64,000 nucleotides of DNA, taken from IMG/VR virus record IMGVR_UViG_3300020583_000224, positions 58,713 through 122,712 of that record; one strand, 5' to 3'. Position 1 is the stretch's first letter. Every line of letters starts with the position of its first letter. Source of the DNA: a virus. The position numbers and the translations under genes were made by a program. Shown piece by piece: positions 14,658 to 22,020 of the stretch. The notes below the pieces were generated by a model. That model saw only the letters and a program-made list of their open reading frames with translations. It was not told the DNA's origin and made no database searches.

Positions 14658-14688
14658 TACACTGACCGCGTAGCAACCGTGCTGCTAC
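14658..14688 (+). promoter_or_regulatory. Promoter and operator of the GntR regulator
   Basis: A -10-like TACACT at 14658 is followed by an inverted repeat GTAGCA (14670-14675) and TGCTAC (14683-14688), ending 15 nt before the GTG at 14704. The half-sites resemble the TGTAGCGCTACA palindromes upstream of the excisionase-like gene, so the GntR protein probably represses its own gene. Confidence 0.55.
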
Positions 14689-14703
14689 AGCGGCATTGAC
14701 ACC

Positions 14704-15462
14704 GTGGCGCCACAGTTGATCGAGGAGGCGACCCGCCCAGTGGTACAGGACCCATCCCAGGTGAGCGCTCGGCAGATCGCCGCCGAAATGAATGCGCGTA
14801 TCGACGCAGGTGAACTTCGGCCCGGCGACACGCTGCCGACGGTGCGCGAGTTGATGGAGCAGTTCGGCGCGTCCACAAACACCGTTCAGCGCGCACTTCG
14901 CGAACTGAAGGACCGTGGGCTGATCAGCAAACTTGGACGCAACAACGTCGTTCGGCATCCGGTTCAGTTGGTCGAGCGATCGGCGGACTACACGCGCCCG
15001 CTCGGCGAGGGCGAGCCGATCCCGCACAGGGACAAGCCTCGAATCACGGAGGTCGGCCCCACGGGCGCACCGGACTACGTTGCGGACCTCCTCGGCGTTG
15101 CGCCAGGCGACGTGGTGCTGGTCAGGCGTCGCACGATGATCCGCAACGAGGTCGAGCCCGTCGAGTTGGTCTCCTCGTTCTACCCGATGGAGATTGCAGG
15201 CGGCACGGAACTCGCGAAGCGCGCGCTCGTGAAGGGCGGCTCGCCAACGGCGCTTGCCCGCCTGGGCTACTTGTCCGGACCGTCTACCGAGTGGGTGTTC
15301 GGCCGCCTCCCCACGCCGGGAGAAGCGGAGAGACTGAATCTCCCGGCCGGCGCTCCGGTACTCCGGATTCTTCGCCAGATTCGGACGGCCGAAGGACGCC
15401 CGCTCGAGGTGATCGAGATGGTGATGAGTGCCGAGCGGAACGTCTTGAGGTACGAGCTGTAG
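14704..15462 (+). CDS. GntR-family transcriptional regulator with UTRA domain
   Basis: 252 residues from a GTG. Residues 20 to 85 are a GntR winged helix: ARQIAAEMNARIDAGELRPGDTLPT is the usual opening (split here), then VRELMEQFGAS and TVQRALRELKDRGLI. Residues 95 to 250 form a UTRA effector domain (PDYVADLLGV, VVLVRRRTM, SSFYPMEIA, EVIEMVMSA). Regulators of this type (KorSA, TraR) control transfer and excision genes of actinomycete plasmids and integrative elements. Operators are visible before this gene and before the next. Confidence 0.92.
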   Translation: MAPQLIEEATRPVVQDPSQVSARQIAAEMNARIDAGELRPGDTLPTVRELMEQFGASTNTVQRALRELKDRGLISKLGRNNVVRHPVQLVERSADYTRPLGEGEPIPHRDKPRITEVGPTGAPDYVADLLGVAPGDVVLVRRRTMIRNEVEPVELVSSFYPMEIAGGTELAKRALVKGGSPTALARLGYLSGPSTEWVFGRLPTPGEAERLNLPAGAPVLRILRQIRTAEGRPLEVIEMVMSAERNVLRYEL

Positions 15463-15486
15463 CGTCATCCCGCACCCTTCGATTAG

Positions 15487-15515
15487 AGGCCCCGGTCGTT
15501 CTGACCGGGGCTTTC
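15487..15515 (+). terminator. Rho-independent terminator after the GntR gene
   Basis: GCCCCGGTC pairs with GACCGGGGC across a 5-nt loop and is followed by TTTCG. It starts 25 nt after the GntR stop codon. Confidence 0.8.
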
Positions 15516-15518
15516 GCT

Positions 15519-15575
15519 GTCTCCAGAAGAATCTTCATCGCCATTGTAGCGCTACAGAGATTGTAGCGCTATAGT
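15519..15575 (+). promoter_or_regulatory. Promoter with two palindromic operators
   Basis: The perfect palindrome TGTAGCGCTACA (15545-15556) and the near copy TGTAGCGCTATA (15562-15573) are spaced 17 bp apart. The second overlaps a -10-like TATAGT at 15570. Binding here would shut off the excisionase-like gene at 15608. The sites resemble the inverted repeat before the GntR gene, which is the likely repressor. Just upstream, at 15519-15537, is a motif shared with 27207-27225. Confidence 0.65.
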
Positions 15576-15607
15576 CGTCACCAGAGCCACTAAGACAAGG
15601 AGGACCG

Positions 15608-15814
15608 ATGGCGGCGATCACACCGCGACCCGACCTCGGCGTGATGTTCGAGCCTGAGGCGGTAGCCGACGCGTTGCACGTCGGACGCGGCACGGTCTAC
15701 CGCCTGATCCGCAGCGGCGAACTGAAGGCCAAGAAGATCGGCCGGCAGTACCGCATCCCCGAGGCGTCGCTGAACGAGTACCTCGGCCTCGAACAGCTAG
15801 AGCAGTCCGCATAA
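15608..15814 (+). CDS. Excisionase-type helix-turn-helix protein
   Basis: 68 residues from an ATG with AAGGAGG upstream. The sequence FEPEAVADALHVGRGTVYRLIRSG, read in parts, followed by KAKKIGRQYRIP, is the HTH_17/Xis pattern: a small winged helix that bends DNA. In integrative elements such proteins direct the integrase to excise, or act as small activators. No integrase is next to it, so its partner lies elsewhere. It is under the palindromic operators just upstream. Confidence 0.85.
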   Translation: MAAITPRPDLGVMFEPEAVADALHVGRGTVYRLIRSGELKAKKIGRQYRIPEASLNEYLGLEQLEQSA

Positions 15815-15822
15815 CCATCCCC

Positions 15823-15863
15823 GCGGGGTCCGGCGGCTTCCCTCCCCGGCAACCGGACCCCGC
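15823..15863 (+). terminator. Hairpin after the excisionase-like gene
   Basis: GCGGGGTCCGG at 15823-15833 pairs perfectly with CCGGACCCCGC at 15853-15863. There is no T-run, so it may terminate poorly or act as a processing site ahead of the tRNA-like sequence. Confidence 0.55.
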
Positions 15864-15870
15864 ACCACAC

Positions 15871-15949
15871 GCCCTCCGTTGGTCGGAGAGTTCGCTGCCG
15901 TGCCGCACCCGGCAGCGAACGGGCACCGGTTCAACTCCGGTGGAGGGCA
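15871..15949 (+). ncRNA. Degenerate tRNA-like sequence
   Basis: A 7-bp acceptor stem (GCCCTCC at 15871, GGAGGGC at 15942) encloses a correctly placed T arm (ACCGG, loop TTCAACT, CCGGT; 15925-15941) and an anticodon stem GTTCG with CGAAC. The D arm has lost its 5' strand: GTTGGTCGGAGAG, which looks like a D loop, follows the acceptor directly. The anticodon loop holds 21 nt instead of 7; it opens CTGCC, as a glycine GCC loop would, and the extra bases extend the stem. It cannot fold as a normal tRNA and may be a decayed tRNA or a tRNA mimic. Confidence 0.5.
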
Positions 15950-15956
15950 CGTAAAA

Positions 15957-15989
15957 GCCCGGCTGACGGGTCGAGTCCGACAGCCGGGC
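15957..15989 (+). terminator. Hairpin after the tRNA-like sequence
   Basis: GCCCGGCTG at 15957-15965 pairs with CAGCCGGGC at 15981-15989, preceded by AAAA. The loop contains GGGTCGAGTCC, itself like a tRNA T arm. It probably ends or stabilises the upstream RNA. Confidence 0.5.
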
Positions 15990-16021
15990 AAGCCAAACCC
16001 TCCAGCGAAGAGGATCCAGAC

Positions 16022-16264
16022 ATGGACCAGGTTACAGCGACCAGCCGACAGGCCGCGTACGACTACGACCACGCGTTCCTCATGATCGCCGCAGTCGACC
16101 AGGCCGCCGCGTCCGACGACTTCCACGCCGGGATCATCGCCGGATACAACCTGCTCCGGCACCCGTCCGGGGCCGCGAAGTTCACCGCCGCCGTCGAGGC
16201 GCAGCGCCAGCGCATCCAGGACGACGCCGAGCTCGGCGACGACACCGACGGGAGCGCACTCTGA
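16022..16264 (+). CDS. Small helical protein of unknown function
   Basis: 80 residues from an ATG with GAAGAGG upstream. It is helical and acidic at the C-terminus (DDAELGDDTDG). It opens a plus-strand chain of small genes coupled by TGATG or ATGA overlaps. No motif is recognised. Confidence 0.75.
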   Translation: MDQVTATSRQAAYDYDHAFLMIAAVDQAAASDDFHAGIIAGYNLLRHPSGAAKFTAAVEAQRQRIQDDAELGDDTDGSAL

Positions 16265-16419
16265 TGACGCTGCGGAACGGCAACCACTGCTACGGCTACC
16301 GGTGCACCTGCGGCGCCACCGGCTCCGGCTACCCGTCCGAGTCCGCCGCCGCGCGGGCCGAGCGGCACCACGCCGAACGCAACCCGATCGTGCACAAGCC
16401 GAAGGCGGACGCGCGATGA
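16264..16419 (+). CDS. 51-residue Cys-containing protein
   Basis: An ATG at 16264 overlaps the upstream stop (TGATG) and the stop overlaps the next ATG (ATGA). The protein begins MTLRNGNHCYGYRCTCGATG, with three close cysteines that could bind metal, then a basic helix. Both junctions use the coupling typical of this region, which supports it as real. Confidence 0.72.
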   Translation: MTLRNGNHCYGYRCTCGATGSGYPSESAAARAERHHAERNPIVHKPKADAR

Positions 16420-16727
16420 ACCTGACGGACTACGTCCTGGACCGCACCCTGTGCACCCGCTGCGGCAACGAAGGCACGCTCAAGCACGAAGGCAAGTACG
16501 AGGGCTGCCCCGACTGCCCGCGAGGCCAGGAAGTCAACCGGCAACTCGCCGAGATCAAGACCGAGCAGGACCGCACCAACGCCGACCACGACGAGTCGGA
16601 CGAGCCGTACGGCTTCTGCTTCCTGCACGGCGAGGAATGGGGCAAAGGCGGCGGCTGCGAAGGCTGCTCCGACGAGAACCGCGACACGCGCCGCGCCGCC
16701 TACGCAGAAAGGCGGGCCGCGTCATGA
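16416..16727 (+). CDS. Zinc-binding protein with two Cys clusters
   Basis: 103 residues from an ATG at 16416; the longer upstream frame is a shadow. CTRCG and CPDCPRG in the first 40 residues, then CFLHGEEWG and CEGC near residue 80, make two likely zinc sites around a charged helical middle. The role is unknown. Confidence 0.78.
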   Translation: MNLTDYVLDRTLCTRCGNEGTLKHEGKYEGCPDCPRGQEVNRQLAEIKTEQDRTNADHDESDEPYGFCFLHGEEWGKGGGCEGCSDENRDTRRAAYAERRAAS

Positions 16728-17023
16728 ACGCCGACCAGCAGCACGCCAAGAACGCGCCCCTGACGGCGCTCGCCCACTGCGGCATCGACACCGACACCGC
16801 CGACCAGTACGTTGCGGACGCGATCCCGAGTGTCCACTCCGAGACCGTCGCCCGCTGGATCACCCTCGCCTACCAGGCTGGGCAAGGCGCCCTCGCCGCC
16901 GACGTCCGCGCCCTGAAACTCCGCGTCACGGCGATCGAGGCGGCCGGCGCCGACCACGCCCCGCCGATGGCCGTCGACTTCGACGCGCTACGCCCGATCG
17001 CCGAACGGAGGACCAACTCGTGA
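16724..17023 (+). CDS. Small helical protein of unknown function
   Basis: 99 residues from an ATG at 16724 (ATGA overlap). It is predicted helical, with an Ala-rich middle (GALAADVRALKLRVTAIEAAG). There are no cysteine pairs or membrane segments. Its stop overlaps the next GTG. Confidence 0.75.
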   Translation: MNADQQHAKNAPLTALAHCGIDTDTADQYVADAIPSVHSETVARWITLAYQAGQGALAADVRALKLRVTAIEAAGADHAPPMAVDFDALRPIAERRTNS

Positions 17024-17511
17024 ACCGCCTCACCGCCTGGATCAAGACCGTCATCGTCGGTCACCGCAAGCACCTCACCGACGAGCAGCTCGCGGGAGAC
17101 GACTGCGCCCTGTGCGGTCGCCGGTTCCTCACCTACCGCACCTCGTACGGCTGGATCGGGCTGCCGTTCCTCGGCCGCCGCGCCTGGGCGTGCGAAACCG
17201 CGTGCACCATCACCGCAGTCGAAGACATCGAGGCACTGTTCCGTGCGGCGATCCCGGCCCAGCAGCGCGTGGACTTCTACCACCTCGGCATCGACGACAT
17301 CCAACTCGTCACCGCCCCGGACGGCAGCGACATGGTCGACGAGGACTACGTGGCGGGGATCGCCGCACAGCCCCACGTCGAGGTCGAGATCGTCCACGCG
17401 GGCGGGATCCTGACCACGCGCCCACTGCCCGAGCAGTACGCCGGATACATCGCCGTACAGGCGCAGAAGCTCGGGTTCACGGCCATGATCAGCGAGGGGG
17501 CAGTGCGATGA
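17020..17511 (+). CDS. Unknown protein with N-terminal Cys pairs
   Basis: 163 residues from a GTG at 17020 (GTGA overlap). CALCGRRF near residue 30 and CETAC near residue 59 could form a zinc site. The remainder is mixed alpha/beta (DFYHLGIDDIQLVTAPDG). No family is recognised. Confidence 0.75.
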   Translation: MNRLTAWIKTVIVGHRKHLTDEQLAGDDCALCGRRFLTYRTSYGWIGLPFLGRRAWACETACTITAVEDIEALFRAAIPAQQRVDFYHLGIDDIQLVTAPDGSDMVDEDYVAGIAAQPHVEVEIVHAGGILTTRPLPEQYAGYIAVQAQKLGFTAMISEGAVR

Positions 17512-17933
17512 GCGCGGCAACCAAGACCCGGCACCTCGTGGCCGTCCCCGACGCGCCCGCCCCGACCGCGCCCAGCGACGTGGAAGTCGCCCGGTTCTAC
17601 GTCGAGCAGCAGGCGACGCTCACCGAGCAGCACCAGGCCGCGCATGTTGCGCTCGCAGTACCCGACGTGGAGCAGGATCTGCTCGACGCTGTAGCGGACA
17701 CCGTGCGTGCGCTCGAGCAGCCCGGCGCCAACCGTCACGCGCTCCTGGCCGATCTCGCCCGGCGCATGTACCGGCACGGGCACGTCGACGGGGCAGCAGA
17801 CCGGAAGCCCGGCGAACGGCACCTGAAGCTCGCCGACAGCGTGCTCGCCGAAGTCGTCGTCCTCGAGCAGCGCGACCGGCAGGCGTTGCGCGCCACCGAG
17901 CACGCGATCAAGCGCGGGACGGTGAAGGCGTGA
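17508..17933 (+). CDS. Helical protein of unknown function
   Basis: 141 residues from an ATG at 17508; the longer frame is a shadow. An N-terminal Pro/Ala-rich stretch is followed by helical sequence (EVARFYVEQQATL, then LLADLARRMYRHGH). There are no cysteines or membrane segment. It is coupled at both ends. Confidence 0.73.
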   Translation: MSAATKTRHLVAVPDAPAPTAPSDVEVARFYVEQQATLTEQHQAAHVALAVPDVEQDLLDAVADTVRALEQPGANRHALLADLARRMYRHGHVDGAADRKPGERHLKLADSVLAEVVVLEQRDRQALRATEHAIKRGTVKA

Positions 17934-18118
17934 GCAGCCGGACCGCCACCCAGACCGCCGACCACGCGCAGCTCAGCCGCGCCTACTACGAGCACTGCCA
18001 GAACTGCCCCTGCTGCCGCCGCGGCCAGACCTGGTGCGAGACCGGCACCGCGATCCTCGCCGCCATAGCCACCACCCGCGCCGACAGCGACCTGCCCGGC
18101 TACGGAGAAGGAGCCTGA
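17930..18118 (+). CDS. Small Cys-rich protein
   Basis: 62 residues from a GTG at 17930. CQNCPCCRRGQTWC in the centre packs five cysteines into 14 residues, likely a metal site. The flanks are helical. The function is unknown. Confidence 0.72.
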   Translation: MSSRTATQTADHAQLSRAYYEHCQNCPCCRRGQTWCETGTAILAAIATTRADSDLPGYGEGA

Positions 18119-18119
18119 C

Positions 18120-18353
18120 ATGCGCCGACTACTCCTCGCCGCGACAGCCGCGCTGCTCCTTGCTACGGCCGGCTGCAACCTGAGCCTTGACCCGACCAAC
18201 GTCACCGGCACCGTCACCTCCCACGATGTCAGGTACAACCCCGCAACCAAGGTCAACAACTACTACCTCACCATCGCGGGCACCGAGTACCGCGTCAACT
18301 ACGACACCTACAACCACTGCCGCGACGGCCAGCAGTACCCCAAGTGCAAGTGA
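18120..18353 (+). CDS. Small lipoprotein
   Basis: 77 residues. A positively charged start (MRRLLLAATAALLLATAGC) leads into a hydrophobic stretch ending in a lipobox with Cys19, so the protein is probably exported and lipid-anchored outside the membrane. The mature part is beta-rich with two further Cys that may form a disulfide. Lysogeny-expressed lipoproteins can alter phage adsorption or superinfection; that role here is only a guess. Confidence 0.78.
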   Translation: MRRLLLAATAALLLATAGCNLSLDPTNVTGTVTSHDVRYNPATKVNNYYLTIAGTEYRVNYDTYNHCRDGQQYPKCK

Positions 18354-18378
18354 CCCGCATCAAGAAGGAGAACTGACC

Positions 18379-18534
18379 ATGGCCCTGCGCATCAGCTGGT
18401 CCAACCGAGGCGGACTCCGCCTCACCGAACGCAAGCGGATCGGACGCCTCAGCGTCGGTGAGTCGATCCCACTCACGAAGTCGAAGAACGGCCGCAAGCG
18501 ACGCACCCGCCGCTGGATCTCGTTCCGGCTCTAA
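18379..18534 (+). CDS. Small basic protein
   Basis: 51 residues from an ATG with GAAGGAG upstream. It is strongly basic (LRLTERKRIGRLS, then KSKNGRKRRTRRW) with a short beta-like start, which suggests nucleic-acid binding. Short proteins of this kind, beginning with a LRISWS-like strand, occur in Streptomyces mobile elements, but no family is claimed. Confidence 0.72.
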   Translation: MALRISWSNRGGLRLTERKRIGRLSVGESIPLTKSKNGRKRRTRRWISFRL

Positions 18535-18572
18535 CCCCAACCCGCCAGCCGAAACCAATGAAGGGGCAGTGC

Positions 18573-18743
18573 ATGCCGTCCGAAGCCGATTTCAACACTG
18601 CCAGCAGGCGCCTCGACCGCCTCGAGGCCGCGGGCGCGCCACCCGCGGACATCGCGGCCGCCCGCGCCGAATACGACCGCATCGACGAGCAACTCACCAT
18701 CCAGCAACTCAACGCGCCCCGAACCAGGGCCGGGCAGTCCTGA
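18573..18743 (+). CDS. Small helical protein
   Basis: 56 residues from an ATG at 18573, chosen over 18558 because GAAGGGG lies at proper distance. It is one long charged helix pair (ASRRLDRLEAAGAPPADIAAARAEY, in part). The function is unknown. Confidence 0.68.
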   Translation: MPSEADFNTASRRLDRLEAAGAPPADIAAARAEYDRIDEQLTIQQLNAPRTRAGQS

Positions 18744-18775
18744 CCGGACGGCCCCGCTACCCCGAAAGGAACACC

Positions 18776-19036
18776 ATGACCGACGCGTCCACCACCCCGC
18801 TCGACATCGTCGCCAGCCCCGACGACGACGAGTTCTACGAGCCCAGCGACGAACTCGTCAAGCACCTCGCCGACCACGTCACCGAGGTCTACGGCGCCAG
18901 CGCCCGGCTCCCCGAAGTCGGGATGCTCATGGATACCTGGCCCGAGACCCGGAACCTCGACGACGGGCAGCAGGAGGCCCTCGCCGAAGCGCTCGTCGAC
19001 GAACTCGCCGCCCGCGACAACGGAAGGCGCCGGTAA
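18776..19036 (+). CDS. Small acidic protein
   Basis: 86 residues from an ATG with GAAAGGA upstream. It is very acidic (SPDDDEFYEPSDEL) and helical. It has no metal or membrane motif. Acidic small phage proteins can mimic DNA, but nothing specific supports that here. Confidence 0.7.
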   Translation: MTDASTTPLDIVASPDDDEFYEPSDELVKHLADHVTEVYGASARLPEVGMLMDTWPETRNLDDGQQEALAEALVDELAARDNGRRR

Positions 19037-19041
19037 CCGCC

Positions 19042-19212
19042 ATGCGCAACCCGTTCCGCACCGACCCCGACGTCCAAGCCGCCCGAGGCGACCTCGCCGA
19101 GTACATGGACACCGCCAAGCGCTTCGGCAACTACGAGGAGACCCCCGAGTTCGCCGCCGCCAACCGCGCCGTCATCGACGCCGAGAACCGCGCTAAGGCG
19201 CGCCGCCGCTGA
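19042..19212 (+). CDS. Small unknown protein
   Basis: 56 residues from an ATG at 19042, just after the preceding stop. It is helical with a basic C-terminus (NRAKARRR). Codon third positions are almost all G or C. No family is recognised. Confidence 0.6.
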   Translation: MRNPFRTDPDVQAARGDLAEYMDTAKRFGNYEETPEFAAANRAVIDAENRAKARRR

Positions 19213-19313
19213 CCGGACGGGCCAGGTCGAGCAGCGACCACGCGGACGCTGCTCACCTAGTCCGGCCGGACCGGACCGCAGACCAAGCCGACCCCACCGA
19301 AGGAGAACCAGCC

Positions 19314-19487
19314 ATGGCCAAGAAGACCCAGGAAGAGCTGATCGTCGCCTACTCCGGCGCCGCAGCCCGAACCGGACAGCCCGCCTACAACCCCAACTCC
19401 ACCGAGCAGCAGGTCCAGCAGGCCACAGACAACATGCGCGCCGCCGAGCGGAACCTCGAGCGGCTGCGCAACGGGCACATCGAGTAG
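19314..19487 (+). CDS. Small helical protein
   Basis: 57 residues from an ATG with AAGGAG upstream. It is rich in Gln, Asn and Ala (STEQQVQQATDNMRAAERNLE) with a coiled-coil-like pattern. The function is unknown. Confidence 0.68.
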   Translation: MAKKTQEELIVAYSGAAARTGQPAYNPNSTEQQVQQATDNMRAAERNLERLRNGHIE

Positions 19488-19595
19488 CAGCGGTCGGCGG
19501 ACCACGATCGCCGGCGGCCCTGAGCTCTCTCCAGGACCGCCGGTCCGCGCGGCCAACCGGCCCGAACCCAACCACTACGCCGAAGGAGGCGCCCA

Positions 19596-19889
19596 ATGCT
19601 CGCGATCACCGTTCTACTACTCGCCGTCGGGGCACTGCTCGCCGCCCTCGGCACCATCGGGTTCGCCCTCGTCTGGCAGGCCCCGTCGCACGACGACCTC
19701 GCCATGGCGCGCAAGACCGCCACGATCGGGCGATGGCTTACCGTCCCCGGACTGTGCCTGTTCGCCGGACACTACGCGGCGGCCGGCCCGGGCCTGTACG
19801 CGCTCATGCTCGTCGTCGCCTTGACCGTAGCCAGCTTCATCACCAAGTCCACGACCCGGCCCGTCGCCGCGACAGGAGCAGCCCGGTGA
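19596..19889 (+). CDS. Small membrane protein
   Basis: 97 residues from an ATG with GAAGGAGG upstream. Hydrophobic segments at about residues 2-27, 47-62 and 66-85 suggest three membrane passes with short loops. Its stop overlaps the GTG of the next gene (GTGA), so the two are co-translated. The role is unknown. Confidence 0.78.
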   Translation: MLAITVLLLAVGALLAALGTIGFALVWQAPSHDDLAMARKTATIGRWLTVPGLCLFAGHYAAAGPGLYALMLVVALTVASFITKSTTRPVAATGAAR

Positions 19890-20527
19890 ACCCCCGCGAG
19901 CAAGCCCAAGCCATCACCGACCTCGCAGGCATCGAGGGCGGCGGCAAAAACACCGAAGCGTTCACCCGGTTCTTCCGCAGGGGATCGCGGACCGGCTGGA
20001 ACAGCCTCACCCAGGACGACTTCGCCATGGTCGAGGACGCGTTCGCCGACGCCGCGGGCGGGCCCCGTCGCAAGCGCAAGCACCCGCTCGTCTGGAAGAT
20101 CGGCTTCTGGTGGCACTGGCACGTCACCTCGCCGATCATCTACCCGCTCATCGAGGCGCCCTTTACCGCCTGCCGCAAGATCTACTGGCACGCCTGGAGG
20201 AAACGCCACGGCGGCGAAGTCATGGTCCCCGACTGGCGCGACGACGGCGAGGCGTACATCGCATTCATGCCCTGGGTCGAGGCCAACGCCCAGCGCCGCC
20301 AACTCGTCGCGAACCTGCCGCTGCGCCACCGCATAGCCGACCGTCTCAATCGCCTGCACGTCGCCTGGGGCTGGTGCTGCCCCGACTGCGGCATTGACTT
20401 CGCCGAGCCCGAGCACCTCGAGCCGCGCGACGTCCGGGCGTTCGCGGCCCTCGACGCCCACGTCGCAGAAGCCCACGGAGGTGCGGCACCCGAAGAAGCC
20501 GAGGCCGCCCAACTGTTCTGGATCTAG
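19886..20527 (+). CDS. Unknown protein with aromatic helix and C2-type finger
   Basis: 213 residues from a GTG at 19886. Residues 65 to 110 are aromatic and hydrophobic (VWKIGFWWHWHV, then IIYPLIEAPF) and may lie at the membrane. Near residue 165, CCPDCG with later His residues (HVAEAH) resembles a C2H2-like finger. Coupling to the membrane protein just before it suggests they act together. Confidence 0.75.
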   Translation: MNPREQAQAITDLAGIEGGGKNTEAFTRFFRRGSRTGWNSLTQDDFAMVEDAFADAAGGPRRKRKHPLVWKIGFWWHWHVTSPIIYPLIEAPFTACRKIYWHAWRKRHGGEVMVPDWRDDGEAYIAFMPWVEANAQRRQLVANLPLRHRIADRLNRLHVAWGWCCPDCGIDFAEPEHLEPRDVRAFAALDAHVAEAHGGAAPEEAEAAQLFWI

Positions 20528-20575
20528 CGCGCCTAGACCTCAAGCCGACCAACCACCACGAAGGAGACCACGACC

Positions 20576-20782
20576 ATGGCATGGCGAACGAAGAACGGGC
20601 AGACCAGCGAGCCCAACTACGACCGGCGCGGCACCGACGTGCGCCACGGCGTCGAGATCAAGGACTACAGCGAGCCCTGGCGCCAGGCCGAGCGCATCAA
20701 CAAGCGCGAAGCCATGACCCCCGAAGAGCGGCAGGCCGAGAGCCGCGAGATCTCGCGCAGGCTGTTCTCCCGCGACGACTGA
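20576..20782 (+). CDS. Small charged protein
   Basis: 68 residues from an ATG with AAGGAG upstream. It is hydrophilic throughout, with acidic and basic clusters and a helical C-terminus (TPEERQAESREISRRLF). No motif is recognised. Confidence 0.7.
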   Translation: MAWRTKNGQTSEPNYDRRGTDVRHGVEIKDYSEPWRQAERINKREAMTPEERQAESREISRRLFSRDD

Positions 20783-20835
20783 CCACACGAACTCCGCCTA
20801 CCCAAGAGCACGTCACCACCGAGAGGACCGCGGCC

Positions 20836-21102
20836 ATGCATGAGCCGCACGCACCGTTCTGCACCAACCATGCCGAAGGTATCTGCCGGGCCGATGACCT
20901 CACGTCCGGCAAGTGGGAGATCGGGCTGTCCGAGGTGGACGGCGAGGCCACCGTGTACGTGTGGCATCCCGAGATCATCCCCGACGAGACGAGCGGCACA
21001 TTGCGCCCCGCCGAAGCTATCGAACTCGGACGCGCCCTCGTCGCGCAGGGCACTCGGGGCTTACTCCAAGGCGGCGCCGCCGCCTCAGCGGATGCCGTGT
21101 AG
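20836..21102 (+). CDS. Small protein, last of the plus-strand run
   Basis: 88 residues from an ATG at 20836. CTNHAEGIC near the N-terminus could bind metal; the middle is beta-rich (GEATVYVWHPE). Its 3' end overlaps the convergent GIY-YIG gene by 18 nt, so that gene may have been placed after this operon was formed. Confidence 0.7.
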   Translation: MHEPHAPFCTNHAEGICRADDLTSGKWEIGLSEVDGEATVYVWHPEIIPDETSGTLRPAEAIELGRALVAQGTRGLLQGGAAASADAV

Positions 21103-21993
21103 GGCCTTCGTGATCCACCGCACCACCGCCCTGCTTGCCGCGCCCAGGCCGAAGACGGCAAGCAGACCATCGGACCGGGTGTACTGCGCGAGATGGACGG
21201 CGGTCGTGATGCAAATGCCCAACAGGACGAAGATGTCGACTTCCAGCACCGCCACTGCTATCCGGAGTCCATCCACCTTCGCCCTGCGCCGGCGCCACCA
21301 CGGCAGGCCGACAACTTCGACGGGCGGGGCATCTGGGGCAACCCAAACTTCGAGGTTCGGCTCAGGGCAACCGTCCGGGTCGTGAAGGCTGAGTGTGAAG
21401 GACCCTGGGGCAAGCCCGTAGTCCTCCGTCAGGATGCTGCCCGCCACGTCGTAGATCTCACTCTTAGATCCCGGCTTGACCAGTGGTCCGCACGTCCAAT
21501 AGCCGAGCTCGGTGATCTGCGGAAACCATATCCGTACGCAATCCGGATCGAGCCCCTCCTGATTCGACGAGACGACTGCCGCATAATGCGGCGCGGCATT
21601 CCCGCGAGCCCAGCCCCCGCCCCGATGCTGCATGGCGGACGCGAGCAGCCCCAGCCTCCACGGCCGCGGTTCGTGATGCCCCGGACTGCTGCTCGGCTCC
21701 CAACCCAACCGGTAGTCGTAGTCCCGACTCTTGTTGTAGATCGGGTTCTCGTACTTGAACGCGCAGTACTCCTCGATCGCCGCGCCAAGCCGGGACGTGT
21801 GCCAAACCGCCGTGCGCCAGTGGACCTCATTCCACCAGTCCTTGTCGCGCGCATGCTCGCGCCAGCGCTTGTCCGTGTCGTGGGCGATACCTACGTAGAG
21901 CAGACGCCCGGTGCGATCGTAGAACCGGTAGACGGCCGTCTTGCGCGCCGGTCCACAGTGCAGCGATGAACAGATCCCCACTACTCCCACCAC
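21085..21993 (-). CDS. GIY-YIG nuclease-domain protein with C-terminal membrane segments
   Basis: 302 residues from a GTG at 21993. Residues 19 to 92 match GIY-YIG: AVYRFYD stands for GIY, LLYVGIA for YIG, KRWREH holds the catalytic Arg, and AAIEEYCAFKYENPIYN has the metal-binding Glu and Asn. Residues 245 to 300 hold two hydrophobic stretches (VDIFVLLGICITTAV and LLAVFGLGAAS), unusual for a homing enzyme. Base composition is less GC-rich than in its neighbours and it opposes the surrounding genes. It is probably a mobile nuclease; a membrane role in DNA entry or exclusion is an alternative. Confidence 0.8.
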   Translation of the reverse strand: MVGVVGICSSLHCGPARKTAVYRFYDRTGRLLYVGIAHDTDKRWREHARDKDWWNEVHWRTAVWHTSRLGAAIEEYCAFKYENPIYNKSRDYDYRLGWEPSSSPGHHEPRPWRLGLLASAMQHRGGGWARGNAAPHYAAVVSSNQEGLDPDCVRIWFPQITELGYWTCGPLVKPGSKSEIYDVAGSILTEDYGLAPGSFTLSLHDPDGCPEPNLEVWVAPDAPPVEVVGLPWWRRRRAKVDGLRIAVAVLEVDIFVLLGICITTAVHLAQYTRSDGLLAVFGLGAASRAVVRWITKALHGIR

Positions 21994-22020
21994 CTGGTGG
22001 CACCCGGCGCGATTTGAAGC

